A stretch of 64,000 bases of DNA from Isoetes taiwanensis (taxonomy: Eukaryota > Streptophyta > Lycopodiopsida > Isoetales > Isoetaceae). How positions within the stretch are numbered: position 1 is the first letter of the stretch; each line of letters opens with the position of its first letter. Of the stretch, positions 1 through 11,966 are shown in pieces. The translations under genes were made by a program, and so were the position numbers. The stretch spans positions 62,001-126,000 of the forward strand of contig JAJEKV010000287.1 of assembly GCA_021234155.1 (NCBI GenBank), written 5' to 3'. The notes beneath the pieces were generated by a model. The model had not been told where the DNA came from, made no database searches, and worked only from the letters and a program-made list of their open reading frames with translations.

Positions 1-1220
1 AAGAGTTTGAAGTGGTGTGGTAGACAAGAGAGAGCGAATGCATCAAATCTCACAACTGCGGGGGTACATTGGCCATGCCATATCCAAGTTGTTCATTAGA
101 ACCGTATAGCATGGTCTAAACCAAATAATGGAGTGTGGCAATCACCATTTTCCTTAGCCGCCTTTCCACAAGTGCATTTCACGAATGGGCAAAGGCGCGC
201 CACATCTTCTTGATGTAAAAATCATGTCTCCTTTCGTCAACTCTTGCTTGATGACTTTTTTTCGCCCGATAGTAATAGGTGCAACTTCTTGCATTCCAAC
301 CCCAAACATTTGGCGTGAAAAGGCAAAACAACTTCCATTTTTTCAACTTTTCTTATGCAAATTGTCAAGATCATTACATGCTCCCCTCAAGCTTTCATCA
401 TTAATGTTGGCCAACTTTTTTCCAGTTTCAAGATCGATGGGGCCAAGACACCCAAGTTTTTGCTTTTCCAAAGGGCTTGTTTGTAATTGCTCACCATGAG
501 ATTCTACTTCTCTTTTGGGTCATGATAGGGAAACGACTACAATTGAAGAGATTTAACCCAAATGGGGAGCTTTCTTCCTCTTCAACCGGATTAATATCAT
601 TGTTGTTGCGACATATTCGCTACCAATGCCAGAAGGCATTCAAGGCATTTTGTACTCCTCGGTAGCATACTTACATCGAATGCATAGCTTGTTGAGCATA
701 GCATTGGGTACAATTTTAACGGGTAAGCAGCAGTTTTGACACGTGTCCTTCTATTGATGCTAGGAGGAAATGTGAACTTAACCCCATTAGTCCGCTCAAG
801 GGTCAGAAGCCCCTTAACAAAGGTCTGTCCTTAAATTTGCAGCCTCCTTTTCTCATTGGAATTGAATGGGCCATGGGAAGTCTAGTGTACCCGCCACAAT
901 TTGGTCCTTGCATGTAGGTATGTCATAATTGACCTTAGAGAAAACCTCAGAACTAGTGTGAGAAAATTGCTCATACCCATGTGAGTGATGGCTGAGTGAT
1001 CCCCCGATAGGAGTATTGGTCTCCATCACGATAATATGATGATGTCAAGTCCTTGCTAAGTATGCATGAAAGAATTGTCCGCACACCGATTAGAGCAGGT
1101 CGTCGATACGCGACATTATATCCAAGTGCCTTCGCCGGTTGGGTCTATATTGAGGTGTGCCCTGGCATTTCACCGACCAACATCATGGTTGGCTGGAAAT
1201 AGGGGTAACTTGGTGTTGCA
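1..1220 (-). pseudogene. Degraded second copy of the retroelement ORF1, truncated by the window edge
   Basis: The minus strand here aligns block by block with the ORF1 frame at 17,266-18,922: 62-210 matches about 17,780-17,970, 210-480 matches 17,940-18,250, and 870-1,160 matches 18,570-18,860. The frame is broken by many stops and indels. The cysteine-rich block is still readable near 150-190 and keeps the pattern C-x-C followed by K-x(2)-K-x-N-G-D-C, which is also in the intact copy. The strand is the same as in the intact element. The left end is cut by the window, so whether an RT follows cannot be seen. This is an old copy of the same element family, not an independent gene. Confidence 0.85.
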
Positions 1221-2389
1221 CCTTCCTATTATCATAAAAAATGTGTGCTAACTATTCCAAGATACATATGTAAACCCGGTTAAATAGTACTAAAAAATAT
1301 GGCAAGATCTTTGGACGCGACATACCACCACCAGTATCACCCATAAGGCCACTACCGGGTTAAACCAAGAACCAAGTCACTAATATATAGAAGCCAAGAC
1401 CTCGATCCAAAGACCAAACCCCAGGCACCCAACTCGACAAGGATGAACCTAGCTGTGTTGGACTTATTTGTTCCAAATCAATGAAAGGATAACCTTATAG
1501 GTAATACCAAGTGAGCCATATAAAGCAAGCCGGACTTCAAAGATGCAAAAACAAAACGATGTTGAAATTTTTTATTCAAGATACATTAAGCCAAATTCTT
1601 GTAGACATATTGTACTATGTTGATGCATTGTCATACCATCATGCATGTTATTAGATTGCTTAGATACCAATTTATTAAGACCAGGTTCTAAAACCTATGC
1701 CCATCTAATAAGCCAGTGAGAGAAGTCAGAGCCTTAGTGAATACAATATTGTAATACTACAGTGTCGGATCATCATAAGGTAAATAGAAAAACACCTTAT
1801 ATTCATTCTAACTCTTTGTCATGAATAATAGTATTATGCTAAAATGCTCAAAGAATGCCAATAGATCCTTTAGACTAAATGTATACGATTTGCATTCGTT
1901 CATAAACTTGGTCAATATTATATAACCAATGTCTGCAATTCATCTATAATAATATTTCATTTTTTAACTTATGAAACCAAACAGAGTGCTCATGGGAGAA
2001 ACTCAAAGATATGTACGTTTTTTATTTAAGAAAGCCAAAAGACGTTTTTCAAAATTATTTTCCATTAATACTTGGTAAATATAGATGGCAGAGGTAGCCC
2101 TTTCTTAAAGCAGATATGGCAAACCAGATATGTCTTTAAGATCGCAAATGCATAAAAAAAGTAGTATTATCCTATTTATCCCAAATATTAAGGCTAGATA
2201 GGAACTCTTCTTCCACCGATCGGCCTTTGATGATCATGCATTTAGAGCATTCAAAATTGGGGTAAAGAAAGAACCCGAATAGCTTAAAAGCATATCTTTT
2301 GCTCAAGAAAACAATATCTTTTAAGAAGAACGTTTTTGAACCAGATGTGTTTGCGCAGAACACGACATTTACCGGAGTGCTCCATTTTA
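1221..2389. other. AT-rich stretch without a recognisable gene
   Basis: No frame with family motifs, no tRNA and no tandem array is visible. By position it would be the leader side of the degraded retroelement copy, but I could not align it with the intact element. Confidence 0.5.
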
Positions 2390-2535
2390 TTTAGAACTTG
2401 AGAAAAGTAGAGGAAACTCGGTTACCCGCAATCCAATCAATCAAGCATTAGCCATAAACCGGGTAATCAAGAAAGGGATTAGCGTGTAAGCAAAGAATCT
2501 CCGGGCTTATAGCCCTTCAACTTTAAAATTGAGAT
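2390..2535 (-). repeat. Inverted homologue of the block at 11,850-11,950 (exon-like leader segment)
   Basis: Read on the minus strand this segment matches the plus strand at about 11,840-11,950. Both contain 'gctaatccctttcttgatta', 'tatggctaatgcttga', then 'ggattgc' followed by a GGTAACCG block. The same GTAACCGG-GTTTC-TCTAC start appears on the minus strand at 20,243 inside the right long repeat, where it follows a good splice acceptor. So it is a diverged relative of a retroelement leader exon. Confidence 0.75.
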
Positions 2536-4680
2536 AAAGCTAAGTCATAAACTTATAATCAAGTAATGAGAAAGAATCTTTTGTGCCTCTCGGCCTAGAA
2601 ACTTGAGAGTTAAATGTCAGAGCATAGATACAAAATACCATACATCTAGATCATCATGGAAAAGATAATCGATATTTTGAATGACAAAACAAAGAAATAA
2701 GGACGACTTTATGAGGGTGAGAAAACTTCCTTTATATCGGTCCAACAGATTCTTTTATGTTTGGAGAATCACAAAGAATATTGGGTCGCTAAATAAACTG
2801 TTAACACTAAACATCTTAAGATAATTAAACTAGATATGCATGCAAGATTTTTCCCCAAAGATTCGCTTAAAACCGTGGTTTGATTACTTTTATTAAAGAC
2901 CACATAAATGTAAATGAACCTGATTAAGGGCACGCTATCTTCCTCAATGAAATCGCCCTCATTAGTTTGCAAGGTTAACACAGACTCCTAGCATTTGCAT
3001 TTGTAGTTGTAGCTGCATCAAGCTTTCCATAGAGCACCAAATTGCATGCCTCAGACTAGAATTAGGGCGCCTTAGCAACCCTTTATTGGCATTGATATCA
3101 ATTCCTCACTGTTTTAGCCATGTCTTAAGAATCGCTTTCTTGATTGCTACACCATCATTTTTACAATCAATTCTCTCTTAACATGCTAATGATATCGCCG
3201 TTGCCTTAGTATTCATAGCGCCCTCGGTTCTTGTCATTGTTCTTGAATAAGCAACAATGGAATGCTTGCTCACCTTGCATAAATTGCCTTACCGCTTTTA
3301 TGTTTCGGCTTCTTAACAAAGCACAAAGCCTTACTATAGTCAATGCTCGGGTTTCACTGCCGGGCCAGATTAATGATCCTTCATCACTAGATTTACGTTT
3401 TTCCTCCATTTTACAATTACCAACCGCGTTTAATGCATGCTTTACTGCAGGTTTACGAAATGCTCTATGAGCCTTAAAAAGATACAAGAATCTGACCTCT
3501 CACATAAGTATAATGAATGTCCCCTGTGGAGTTTTTACATGCCGAACCCTTGCTTCAAAAAATCGCCAAGAATCGTACATCATAGCCAAAGAAAAGCTTG
3601 AAAACTAAGAACCCTAGAACTTAGTAGAGCAAGCTAGTTAAATCCATTACCTTCGGTTCATTTGCCATCTACGCCATGTGTATGACAACCTTTATTCAAA
3701 TCGATCATTACTTTCACCGCCCGTGAACTTGAAGCATGCTTAAACCGCGTGAATGAAAGGTGCGTCTCTGGATTTTTATGGCTCAAGCATGCCGTGAGTT
3801 GAAAAATATATATAAAAGGTGTCTGGCTGATGGCCCATCAAACCTCGCCGCCACCCCAGATACTCTATGAACCCTAAAAAGTGTTTTTTACTTGGCCCAT
3901 CCGGAAAATCGCAGAATATCGTACATCAAAAATTAAGCCATGTGTGATCAATAAATCGTCAACACTTTTTGTATAATCGGTCCATAGATGCCTTGGCCTG
4001 TCGTGTCATTAGTGGTCAACTTCCTTTGGATTTGGAGATCAATTGTAAAGTATGGGCCATCCGCCTTTTGGCCATCAAGCATGTGAATCGTAGAACTACA
4101 AACCTTTTTGTTTAAGTCCACGACCTATGGTAAATAAAACATTACGAAAATTTCATGCAAACATCACAATTTTTCTATACCTGTTGTGCCAAATGCCATG
4201 CCATGTCATCCACCAAACACTAAGGTGTGGTCAGATATCCAAAAAGTCCAACTAATTGTTAAAATGTTGCCCCGATGCTTCGCACGAGTGTGCAAGCGTT
4301 TCACCACCACAATACCTTGTTCCATGTAAATGGCCATGTATTAGTGGATGGAAGTCGATGTAATGGAAGAATGGTCATACGTTACACCACTAAGGTCGGG
4401 ATTTTGTATATTCTAAGACATTATGGGGTAGGGTGTAACCTAGGTCTAGGGCATCCAAGTGATGGGGTCTACCTAGTGCGATTACTAAAGAAGTTTATAT
4501 GTTAGAAAGAACGTAAAGCGTCCCCATTATCTCAATGGTCCAACAAATCAAGCTAGTTTGAAGGTCCTGTCACTCAAAGCGACAACATGGTCACTAAATG
4601 TAACTCCTATAATTTTACTTGTCAGATATTCCATCAGACATTCAATGTTAACAATGCCAACCATTGGATATATATGTATA

Positions 4681-4684
<4 letters not shown>
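2536..4684. other. Old repeat debris, no supported gene
   Basis: An open frame of 93 codons at 3,206-3,487 (minus) shows no motif I know. A short duplicated phrase ('tcgtacatca' preceded by 'aatcgc') occurs near 3,560 and 3,905. Nothing else is supported. Confidence 0.4.

Positions 4685-4756
<72 letters not shown>
4685..4756. repeat. (TA)n microsatellite
   Basis: Uninterrupted TA dinucleotides over about 70 bp. Confidence 0.98.
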
Positions 4757-4758
<2 letters not shown>

Positions 4759-4821
4759 AGTGTTTGTAATATGACGGACTACACGAAGTCGACCCTTCAA
4801 AACACACCCAGCATGAAAGAT

Positions 4822-5182
4822 TCCTCTAGATTTCTGAAGATTAGCCCAAGGTTCCTTTAGATTCTGCAATATTCTAGGTAGATTCTCTTAGATTCTCACA
4901 GACTCTACGAAGATTTTCCAAGATTCTTCAAGATTCTATCAAGATTCCTCTTGATTCTCAAAGATTTCCCTAGATTTTCTAAGATTCTCTTGAGATTTCC
5001 CTAGGTTTTCAAAGATTATCCCAAGATTCCTTTAGATTTTCCAAGATTCCATGTAAATTCTCTTAGATTTCTCAAGATTCCATAAAGATTCTCCTAGATT
5101 CCCTAAGATTCTCTTGAGATTCCTCTAGATTCTCTAAGATCCTATGAAGATTCCACTAGATTCTTTAAGATTCTCTAAGAAT
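4822..5182. repeat. AGATTC-rich degenerate minisatellite
   Basis: About 360 bp built from degenerate 11-13-bp units around AGATTC(C/T)(T/C)(C/T)(T/A), such as 'agattctctaagattc' and 'agattcctctagattc'. The unit recurs more than 25 times. There is no coding potential and no flanking terminal repeats. Confidence 0.93.
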
Positions 5183-6640
5183 AATTTGACAACGACAACT
5201 CCAATGTACAAAAAAACTTATTTAGAAAAGTCGAGTTTGATAGCTCGACTTTGATGCTATCATAGTGGAACTTGGATATGTCAACATTGCTATATAGTTC
5301 ATATAACTATATAGCATTTCTCCTAACATATAGTCCTCAAATGGTGAATTGCCTCTTATCATTTTGGTAGTAAGAATTTTAACATAAGTTTTCACTTCAA
5401 GATCTATCTTTGCGGCAAGAGTATCCGTTGAAAAGATAAAGGAATATGACAAAACGCATTCATCGTTCTAATTTTACAGCAACCTAGAAAGAGAGCTATA
5501 ACTTCAGCAAACAAACTCTGTTTCTCAAGCATAAGCATGCATTGAAAAGCTCAAAGAATGATCTACGAAAGTTCCTAAGTACATATTTTCAAATTCATTG
5601 TGTAAACATGTCAAATCACGAACGTTTGTAAATCCAAGGCCTCCTTTATCAGAAATGTCGTACATACTCGACAAAAAGAATATCTCAAATTGAAATTTAA
5701 ATTGGAACTCCAAACACAGAGAAAAACTAATGTATCGCACAAATGTATCACGGAACTAACTAAGAACGGTTCATATGCAGACTTTGCCTCTGATAATTTC
5801 CTATTAAACAAAAATCCATTATCAAATGAAATTTATCAAAATTATACATTCCCAACATTACCCAAACTTATCCTTTCAAGCATTGACTTAAGAATCTACA
5901 AAGAATCACACCATGTTGCTTGTTACTGAGCATACATAAAGATATGCATGCAGCATCAGAAGTTCTTGAACATTTTCGACCTTAAATTAAAAGCATGAAG
6001 CAAAGCTGCTTGCAAAAAAGAAGACTATATTTGTGTCAAATCTGTTGCCTAGGCGCAAAATAACTAAATAAAATAGCTAAACAACGTAATATAACTAAAC
6101 AAATGTTCTAAATATGTCGAGAAAATTTAAGTCGAGCAAGTCGAGCAAATACATAGTAGTGAGCTTGATCTAGGTTGCATTATGAGATGGTTTTGTGCGC
6201 TAAATGTTATATATATGGTGTGAGAAGTTATCCATTGTTTTTTCTAATTGCTACGATATTTGAACATTTTTCTTTTGAACACTAAGTTTAAAAGATAAGA
6301 ACGATATTTTTCTTTTGGACACAAAGATGTAAAACATTTCGACACTCAGTCACAAACCCGTAAAGCATTATGTTTCTATAGACCAAGGGAAACAATGACG
6401 TGTTGGAGAACAATCTTCGATTTATTTTGAATTATACAACTAACAATATTGATTCCAACAGCTTGAAACATTGCCGTCAAGCGCTCTCCTTTAAAAGGTG
6501 TAGACATGTGTGAATGTTGAATGAAATTCAGCATTTATTTAATTCCTAGCATATGCACAGAATTTGAAACATTATGGACCAAGAATTGTAAACATGTGTA
6601 CAAAACTAAATCACAACTATCTGTCTTGGTGGAAACTCAT
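5183..6640. other. AT-rich stretch without a recognisable gene
   Basis: Only short frames without known motifs. No tandem array, tRNA or transposon terminus seen. Confidence 0.4.
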
Positions 6641-6811
6641 TTAGTTATTCATTCCAACCAGTGCAACATGAAGAACATTGCCATGTGCATCCAGACCACC
6701 ATTGACAGTTTTGCCCTTTCCATCAATGTTGTTATAGTCAGGCAACTCCTTCAGAGTAGCATCAAGAGCATTTGAAAGGCAGTCCAATGAAGAAAGAATA
6801 ACCATGGCCCC
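6641..6811 (-). CDS. Possible C-terminal exon of an unidentified host gene
   Basis: On the minus strand a possible acceptor (…agatag at about 6,812) opens a frame of about 55 codons that ends in TAA at 6,643-6,641. The inferred peptide has a well-mixed composition, including LPDYNNIDGKGKT and NGGLDAHGN, which look more like protein than translated noise. I do not recognise the family. No upstream exon in a matching phase was established. A second open block with a donor-like end (about 7,757-7,910, minus) could belong to the same gene. This is weak: 55 open codons alone could arise by chance. Confidence 0.25.
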   Translation of the reverse strand, partial: GAMVILSSLDCLSNALDATLKELPDYNNIDGKGKTVNGGLDAHGNVLHVALVGMNN

Positions 6812-8130
6812 CTATCTTCTTGCCCCAACACTTCCATCTTGTGAGTTAAGAATATGAGCTTCCTACATTTACTTTTTAAATGCGAAGTTCTCAAAGAAAT
6901 TAACATGATGTAATTAACCCTTAATGATGCCATTGCATTCTAATTGATCCCTTCACCAATTAAGGTCGTGCATACGGCAGAGGAGGCAGATAAAAGCAAA
7001 GATAAGAGGAGAAACCTCCCGTGCATAAGAAAGACCACCTAATCCTTACATGATACGACTGCGGACATATGTCTCAATTACTCCTTTCTAGAGTATGGTC
7101 ACCATGGCCATACAACGCAACGAAAGTGCATCCTCAAAGGCTCTTTGAAGCATCAACCCAATATTCAATCGCTTATCAATTGGACTTCGTGCATTTGGCC
7201 ATAATCACTTTCCGCCATCCTCTCGTAAATATATCGATTCGCTGGACCTCGGCAATCTTAGCTCGCAGTTTGGTTTGCCCAAGCAAAGGCTAGCATGTAA
7301 AGCCAACTGCAATCATTTAATGAGAAAAAGTTAGTATCAGTGTCCAACAACTATCAAACAAACCAAATTTACGGTCAAATCAAAGTTGTTGAGTTTGATC
7401 CACAAACCTCGAGAAGCTTTGTATGATTGAGGGCAGCAAATCATATGAGTTGTTCTTTGTATGCTACTGAATTGGGATAAAGTAGAGCTTCCATCAGTCT
7501 CAAAATCAACCTGTTTTTCCTTTCTACACCCTGAGAGACATCAAACACAACAAAATTATAAATGCTTCCAGGGCACACATCTTATGTGTGCACGAGATCA
7601 AATGGTGATAAAGCTTTAAGAGCCCAGAGACCTCTTGGACATATAGGAGATCATATTCTGAAAAAAGATAACGTCCTTCGATCGACAAATAAATATGGAC
7701 ATCCCGACCTTACATCAATCAAGGCTTCACGCATCATGTATAGAACAAATTATACCTGATGTGAGAGCACCATATCAACAAATGACGTGAATCTACCAGT
7801 TGCAGAAGCCACTACAAATCTACCAACACCAATGGAAAACGAAGTCGAAGCAGGCAGGGGAAGATTTCTTCTCAGATTTCGACGAAAGGGAAGAACCCAG
7901 ATCAGAGGCACAATCGGTCGGAGTCATCCAACCAGCATTTTTATTCTAGATAATATTTACAGCCAAGTATTTACACCAAATCCTATTTGTTCCACGCCAC
8001 ACTTTTTGATCGATCACGCCACACCAACCGTCACACCAAGTATTAGGTCGGATTCGATTTAGAGCTCTGAAAAAAAAAAATTGATTCTTCAAAAGAGATC
8101 CAAAACGTTATGCGATGCTCTTCAACAAAA
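6812..8130. other. Possible exon fragments, nothing identified
   Basis: Short open blocks with plausible splice sites occur on the minus strand (about 7,757-7,910 ending CAG|GTATAA, and 7,380-7,530). None carries a motif I can name. Confidence 0.3.
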
Positions 8131-8435
8131 TCAACAAACTCTGTTGCTAGCCAAATTTTCTTTGCTCTGCAAAAGAAGAAAATTTGCAGAGCCCAAGAAA
8201 TTCTGTTTCAGTTTACGGAATCCTACCATCGCGATTGTTTTGCAGAGCCACCCGAGCCAGCCGGAGCTTCCCACGCAAAAGCGAGGGCAAGTTGCGACAT
8301 TAACCAAACATCTATCGCGATCGGATGGAAACAATGGTGGCAACGGGGAAGAAGCCTAATCTTTGCCCCGCCTTCAAGATCTCCAAGGCAAATAGCGCAA
8401 CAATCCCAAGCTCCGGCGCCTCCATATTCCCGCAT
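8131..8435 (-). pseudogene. Broken RING-H2 finger (ATL-type E3 ligase-like)
   Basis: The minus frame from 8,435 reads CCAICLGDLEGG, then IRLLPRCHHCFH, then IDVWL. This is the first half of a RING-H2 finger of the ATL kind (C-x2-C … LP-x-C-x-H-x-FH … IDxWL). The second half (TCPRFC, equivalent to TCPLC) continues in another minus frame at about 8,275-8,295, so a frameshift lies between IDVWL and TCP. The cysteine expected before IDVWL is replaced by alanine. In an intact protein this domain would bind two zinc ions and an E2 enzyme. No transmembrane segment is visible upstream. It could instead be a split exon or carry an assembly error, but the missing cysteine favours decay. Confidence 0.5.
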
Positions 8436-9095
<660 letters not shown>

Positions 9096-11849
9096 CCAAT
9101 GGCTGGCTCAGGCTTAACTGATTATGCTAGGATTTCTAGTTTGAGAACTTTTTCTGGTAGTGGAATGACATGACTCTATTAATCTTCTCTGAAAATCCAA
9201 AGATTGGCTTTGACCTTGGTAATATGGGAAGTTCTAACGAAAGTGCAATGATCCAAAGGGTGGCTTACGCATACTTGTAAATACAAATGACAATCTTAGG
9301 CTTATGTCCCACTAATTTAGCATTGCCAATTTGATTTATATACTTCTCAATTGTTCAGTTTTACATCGAAGTTTGGAATGAGATCAGGCCTTGTCAATTG
9401 GACAAAGTTGTTGTAAGATACTTATTTTTTGAGACATCTAATTTCACCTCAAACAAAAAAATGGCTTTAAAGCATTTACATGCCAGGGAGGCATGACACA
9501 AACTTGCACCAAGAGAGATGCAATATTCAAGCCGTTCTAGAAGATTGCTCAGCACTAGGCTTTTATTGATTGACATTATAGCCTATATGGTTAAAATACT
9601 TTAAAAATCTTGGAGTGCAAGGATCGATTAATGGAGCAGTGCACTTTTGCTTAGGAATATCCTATTGAGACTGTGGTGGACACATGATATGGATTTGGCA
9701 CAACAAGGTACGTACTTAGTTACAATATATGAAAGCTCCTTAAATGGAGCAACATGATTTTGCTTAAGGATATCCCATTGTGGCTATAAAATATGCACAT
9801 TGTTACTTTGGACCATAAATTGAGAGCATACAAAAGCCTGCATAAGGTATTTTCCAAAGGTTGTCTCTCTTCCAGTAAATTTTGCATTTTAACAGTGGAA
9901 TATCATAGCTTTAAGGGATATATTTTTTTTAAAAAACCAAATGCCTGGGTATCATTTGATGTTTTTTTCCCATTCGTCACTTTACTTGAAGAAAATAGGT
10001 TTTCATTTTACATTTCCCATGCTTGACTTGCATGCATGCACCTTTTTCTAATATAAGGCATGGTTGCCACTTGTCTTTATCAAGTTAAACTAACTTGCAT
10101 GTATAATGTTTTGTATGAAATTTTACTTGACATGAATTTGGATTTGGACTACGGCAAAGGTATGTATGCATGTCTTTTGAATGATCTTTGCCGATAATGG
10201 GTTGGAGGTATTTTTACTACCAAAAAAATCCAATGAAGGATAATGTCTTGAGGTGTCTAACTATTGTTGGCCCTTTAAAATAACTTGGACTATTTACGTG
10301 AGGGAGTTCATCTTTGGTTTTTAAATAGCATGTAAATATTGGGTATTTTCACACCGTCTGATGGAGCATACATCGGCATACTATTGAAAGGGATGCTTCC
10401 GGTAGAGCACCTCTAGGGATGCACGTATCGGACACTAAACGGCGGTGGAAGTTTGGTGAGAATGTATCTTAGCACCATTCATACTTTTTTTCAATGGAAG
10501 GCATGCTTGAACTGCAGTACTTTGGAATCCCTTAAGACTACGGCGGCAAGCAATGGTGTGTATGCGTTACGCCGATTGCGAAATCCTCACGCGGCTGTTA
10601 TCACTTTGCTTATGACAAGTATAATGATGATCTGCGGCATGTCAAATGTTACACGAACGCGTCAAAAGCAAAAGTAAGGTGCATTTCTTTGATCTATCTA
10701 TTTTGTGAAATTTTATGAACATAGATTTTGCATTTCATGGAGTACGGGCATTTGATTTCCCCGGCAAAATTACTTGGCATTAAAGATACCGCTATGTGAA
10801 CACTAGGTTTGCTTTTTCTTTTGTCCAAACTGTGTGGCGGTTGCCTCGATCTACACTCTGTAACCAATGGACGGGATTTTGAATGTTCATATTAAGGATG
10901 ACAAGTCCTAGTGCCCGGTGAGAAACCGTTTGATTATAAAGGTTGTGCGGCAAGTGTACACAAGAAAAGGTTTCCATTGTTTTCTCTCAGATACATGTCA
11001 AACCGAGGAGCCATGCATATAGGATCCCTTATTATATGCCTGTTTTGCCTCTTCATGATGCGCAACGTGGAACTTTTCTTCCTCTTGCATTTAGACTATC
11101 TGTCTCCAAGTGACGAGAGATGATGCATCTCGTGAACAGAGATTTCTCTTGTGATGGTTAGTGTTTGGTTAAAAGCCAAACATTTGGGCAAAGACAAGAA
11201 CACTTTTAGGAGTGAGAAGGGCATTTATTGATATCCACGCTACAACTACAAATGTAAGTGACTTGGAAAAAACGATATGTGGAGAGTTTCCAAGATCTTA
11301 CAATGAAACAAGCATGGAGCTCACGCCCGAGTGCGGGAGCGTTTTTAGTATTTTTTACCAAGCCAAAATGACGACTTTATTGATGGAGATGTCTTCTAAA
11401 TCAGGTTTTTTAAGTTTTTGATTAACAATCCTATTCGATTGCATAAGTCAAAGGAAGCGTGCTTGTTGCTTGCTCTCTCCTTTTTAAAAAAAAAAAAATA
11501 TGCCTTTGAATGTTTTTTCGAGAACAAAGAAATATGCTTATCCACATCATCGCGAAAGGTAATAAATCACATTGAGGTCAAGCTACATGATTAAGACTTA
11601 GTCATTAAGGTTTTTCTATTGATGCTTTCATCCTTACGTTGGCTATGATTTACATACAGAATCGTTTTGCATAAGCATTTGTGGGCTTTGCAAAATTGTG
11701 CCATGACTTCTGGCGAGAAAAACAGGAAGTACTTTTATCTTTACATCTCTTGATTTGGTTATAACATTCTGAAGTTTTCATCATGTCCTACTCAGTTGAG
11801 CTGTTATATTGTTGTTTTTTAAGGTCGAAAGGCTATATGCCATGAGACT
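9096..11849. other. Repeat-derived sequence without a recognisable gene
   Basis: Short frames only (for example 10,453-10,677 and 11,212-11,421, plus), none with a known motif. By position it could be the leader part of a third, plus-strand copy of the retroelement, since its right end (11,850-11,966) is homologous to a leader exon. I could not align the rest. Confidence 0.35.
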
Positions 11850-11966
11850 CTCTCGCTTACCTGCTAATCCCTTTCTTGATTACCCAGATTATGGCTAATG
11901 CTTGAATGGTTGGATTGCAGGTAACCGGAGTTTCTTCTACCTACTCTATTTTATCATGTCTTGGTC
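11850..11966 (+). repeat. Exon-like leader block, inverted relative to the adjacent element
   Basis: The plus strand reads …ggattgcag followed by GTAACCGGAGTTTCTTCTAC. The minus strand at 20,243 inside the right long repeat reads …tgctgcag then GTAACCGGTGTTTCATCTAC, the same acceptor and exon start. The homology is cut at 11,967, where the left long repeat begins. This suggests the 10-kb element landed in, or recombined with, an older copy lying in the opposite direction. Confidence 0.7.
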
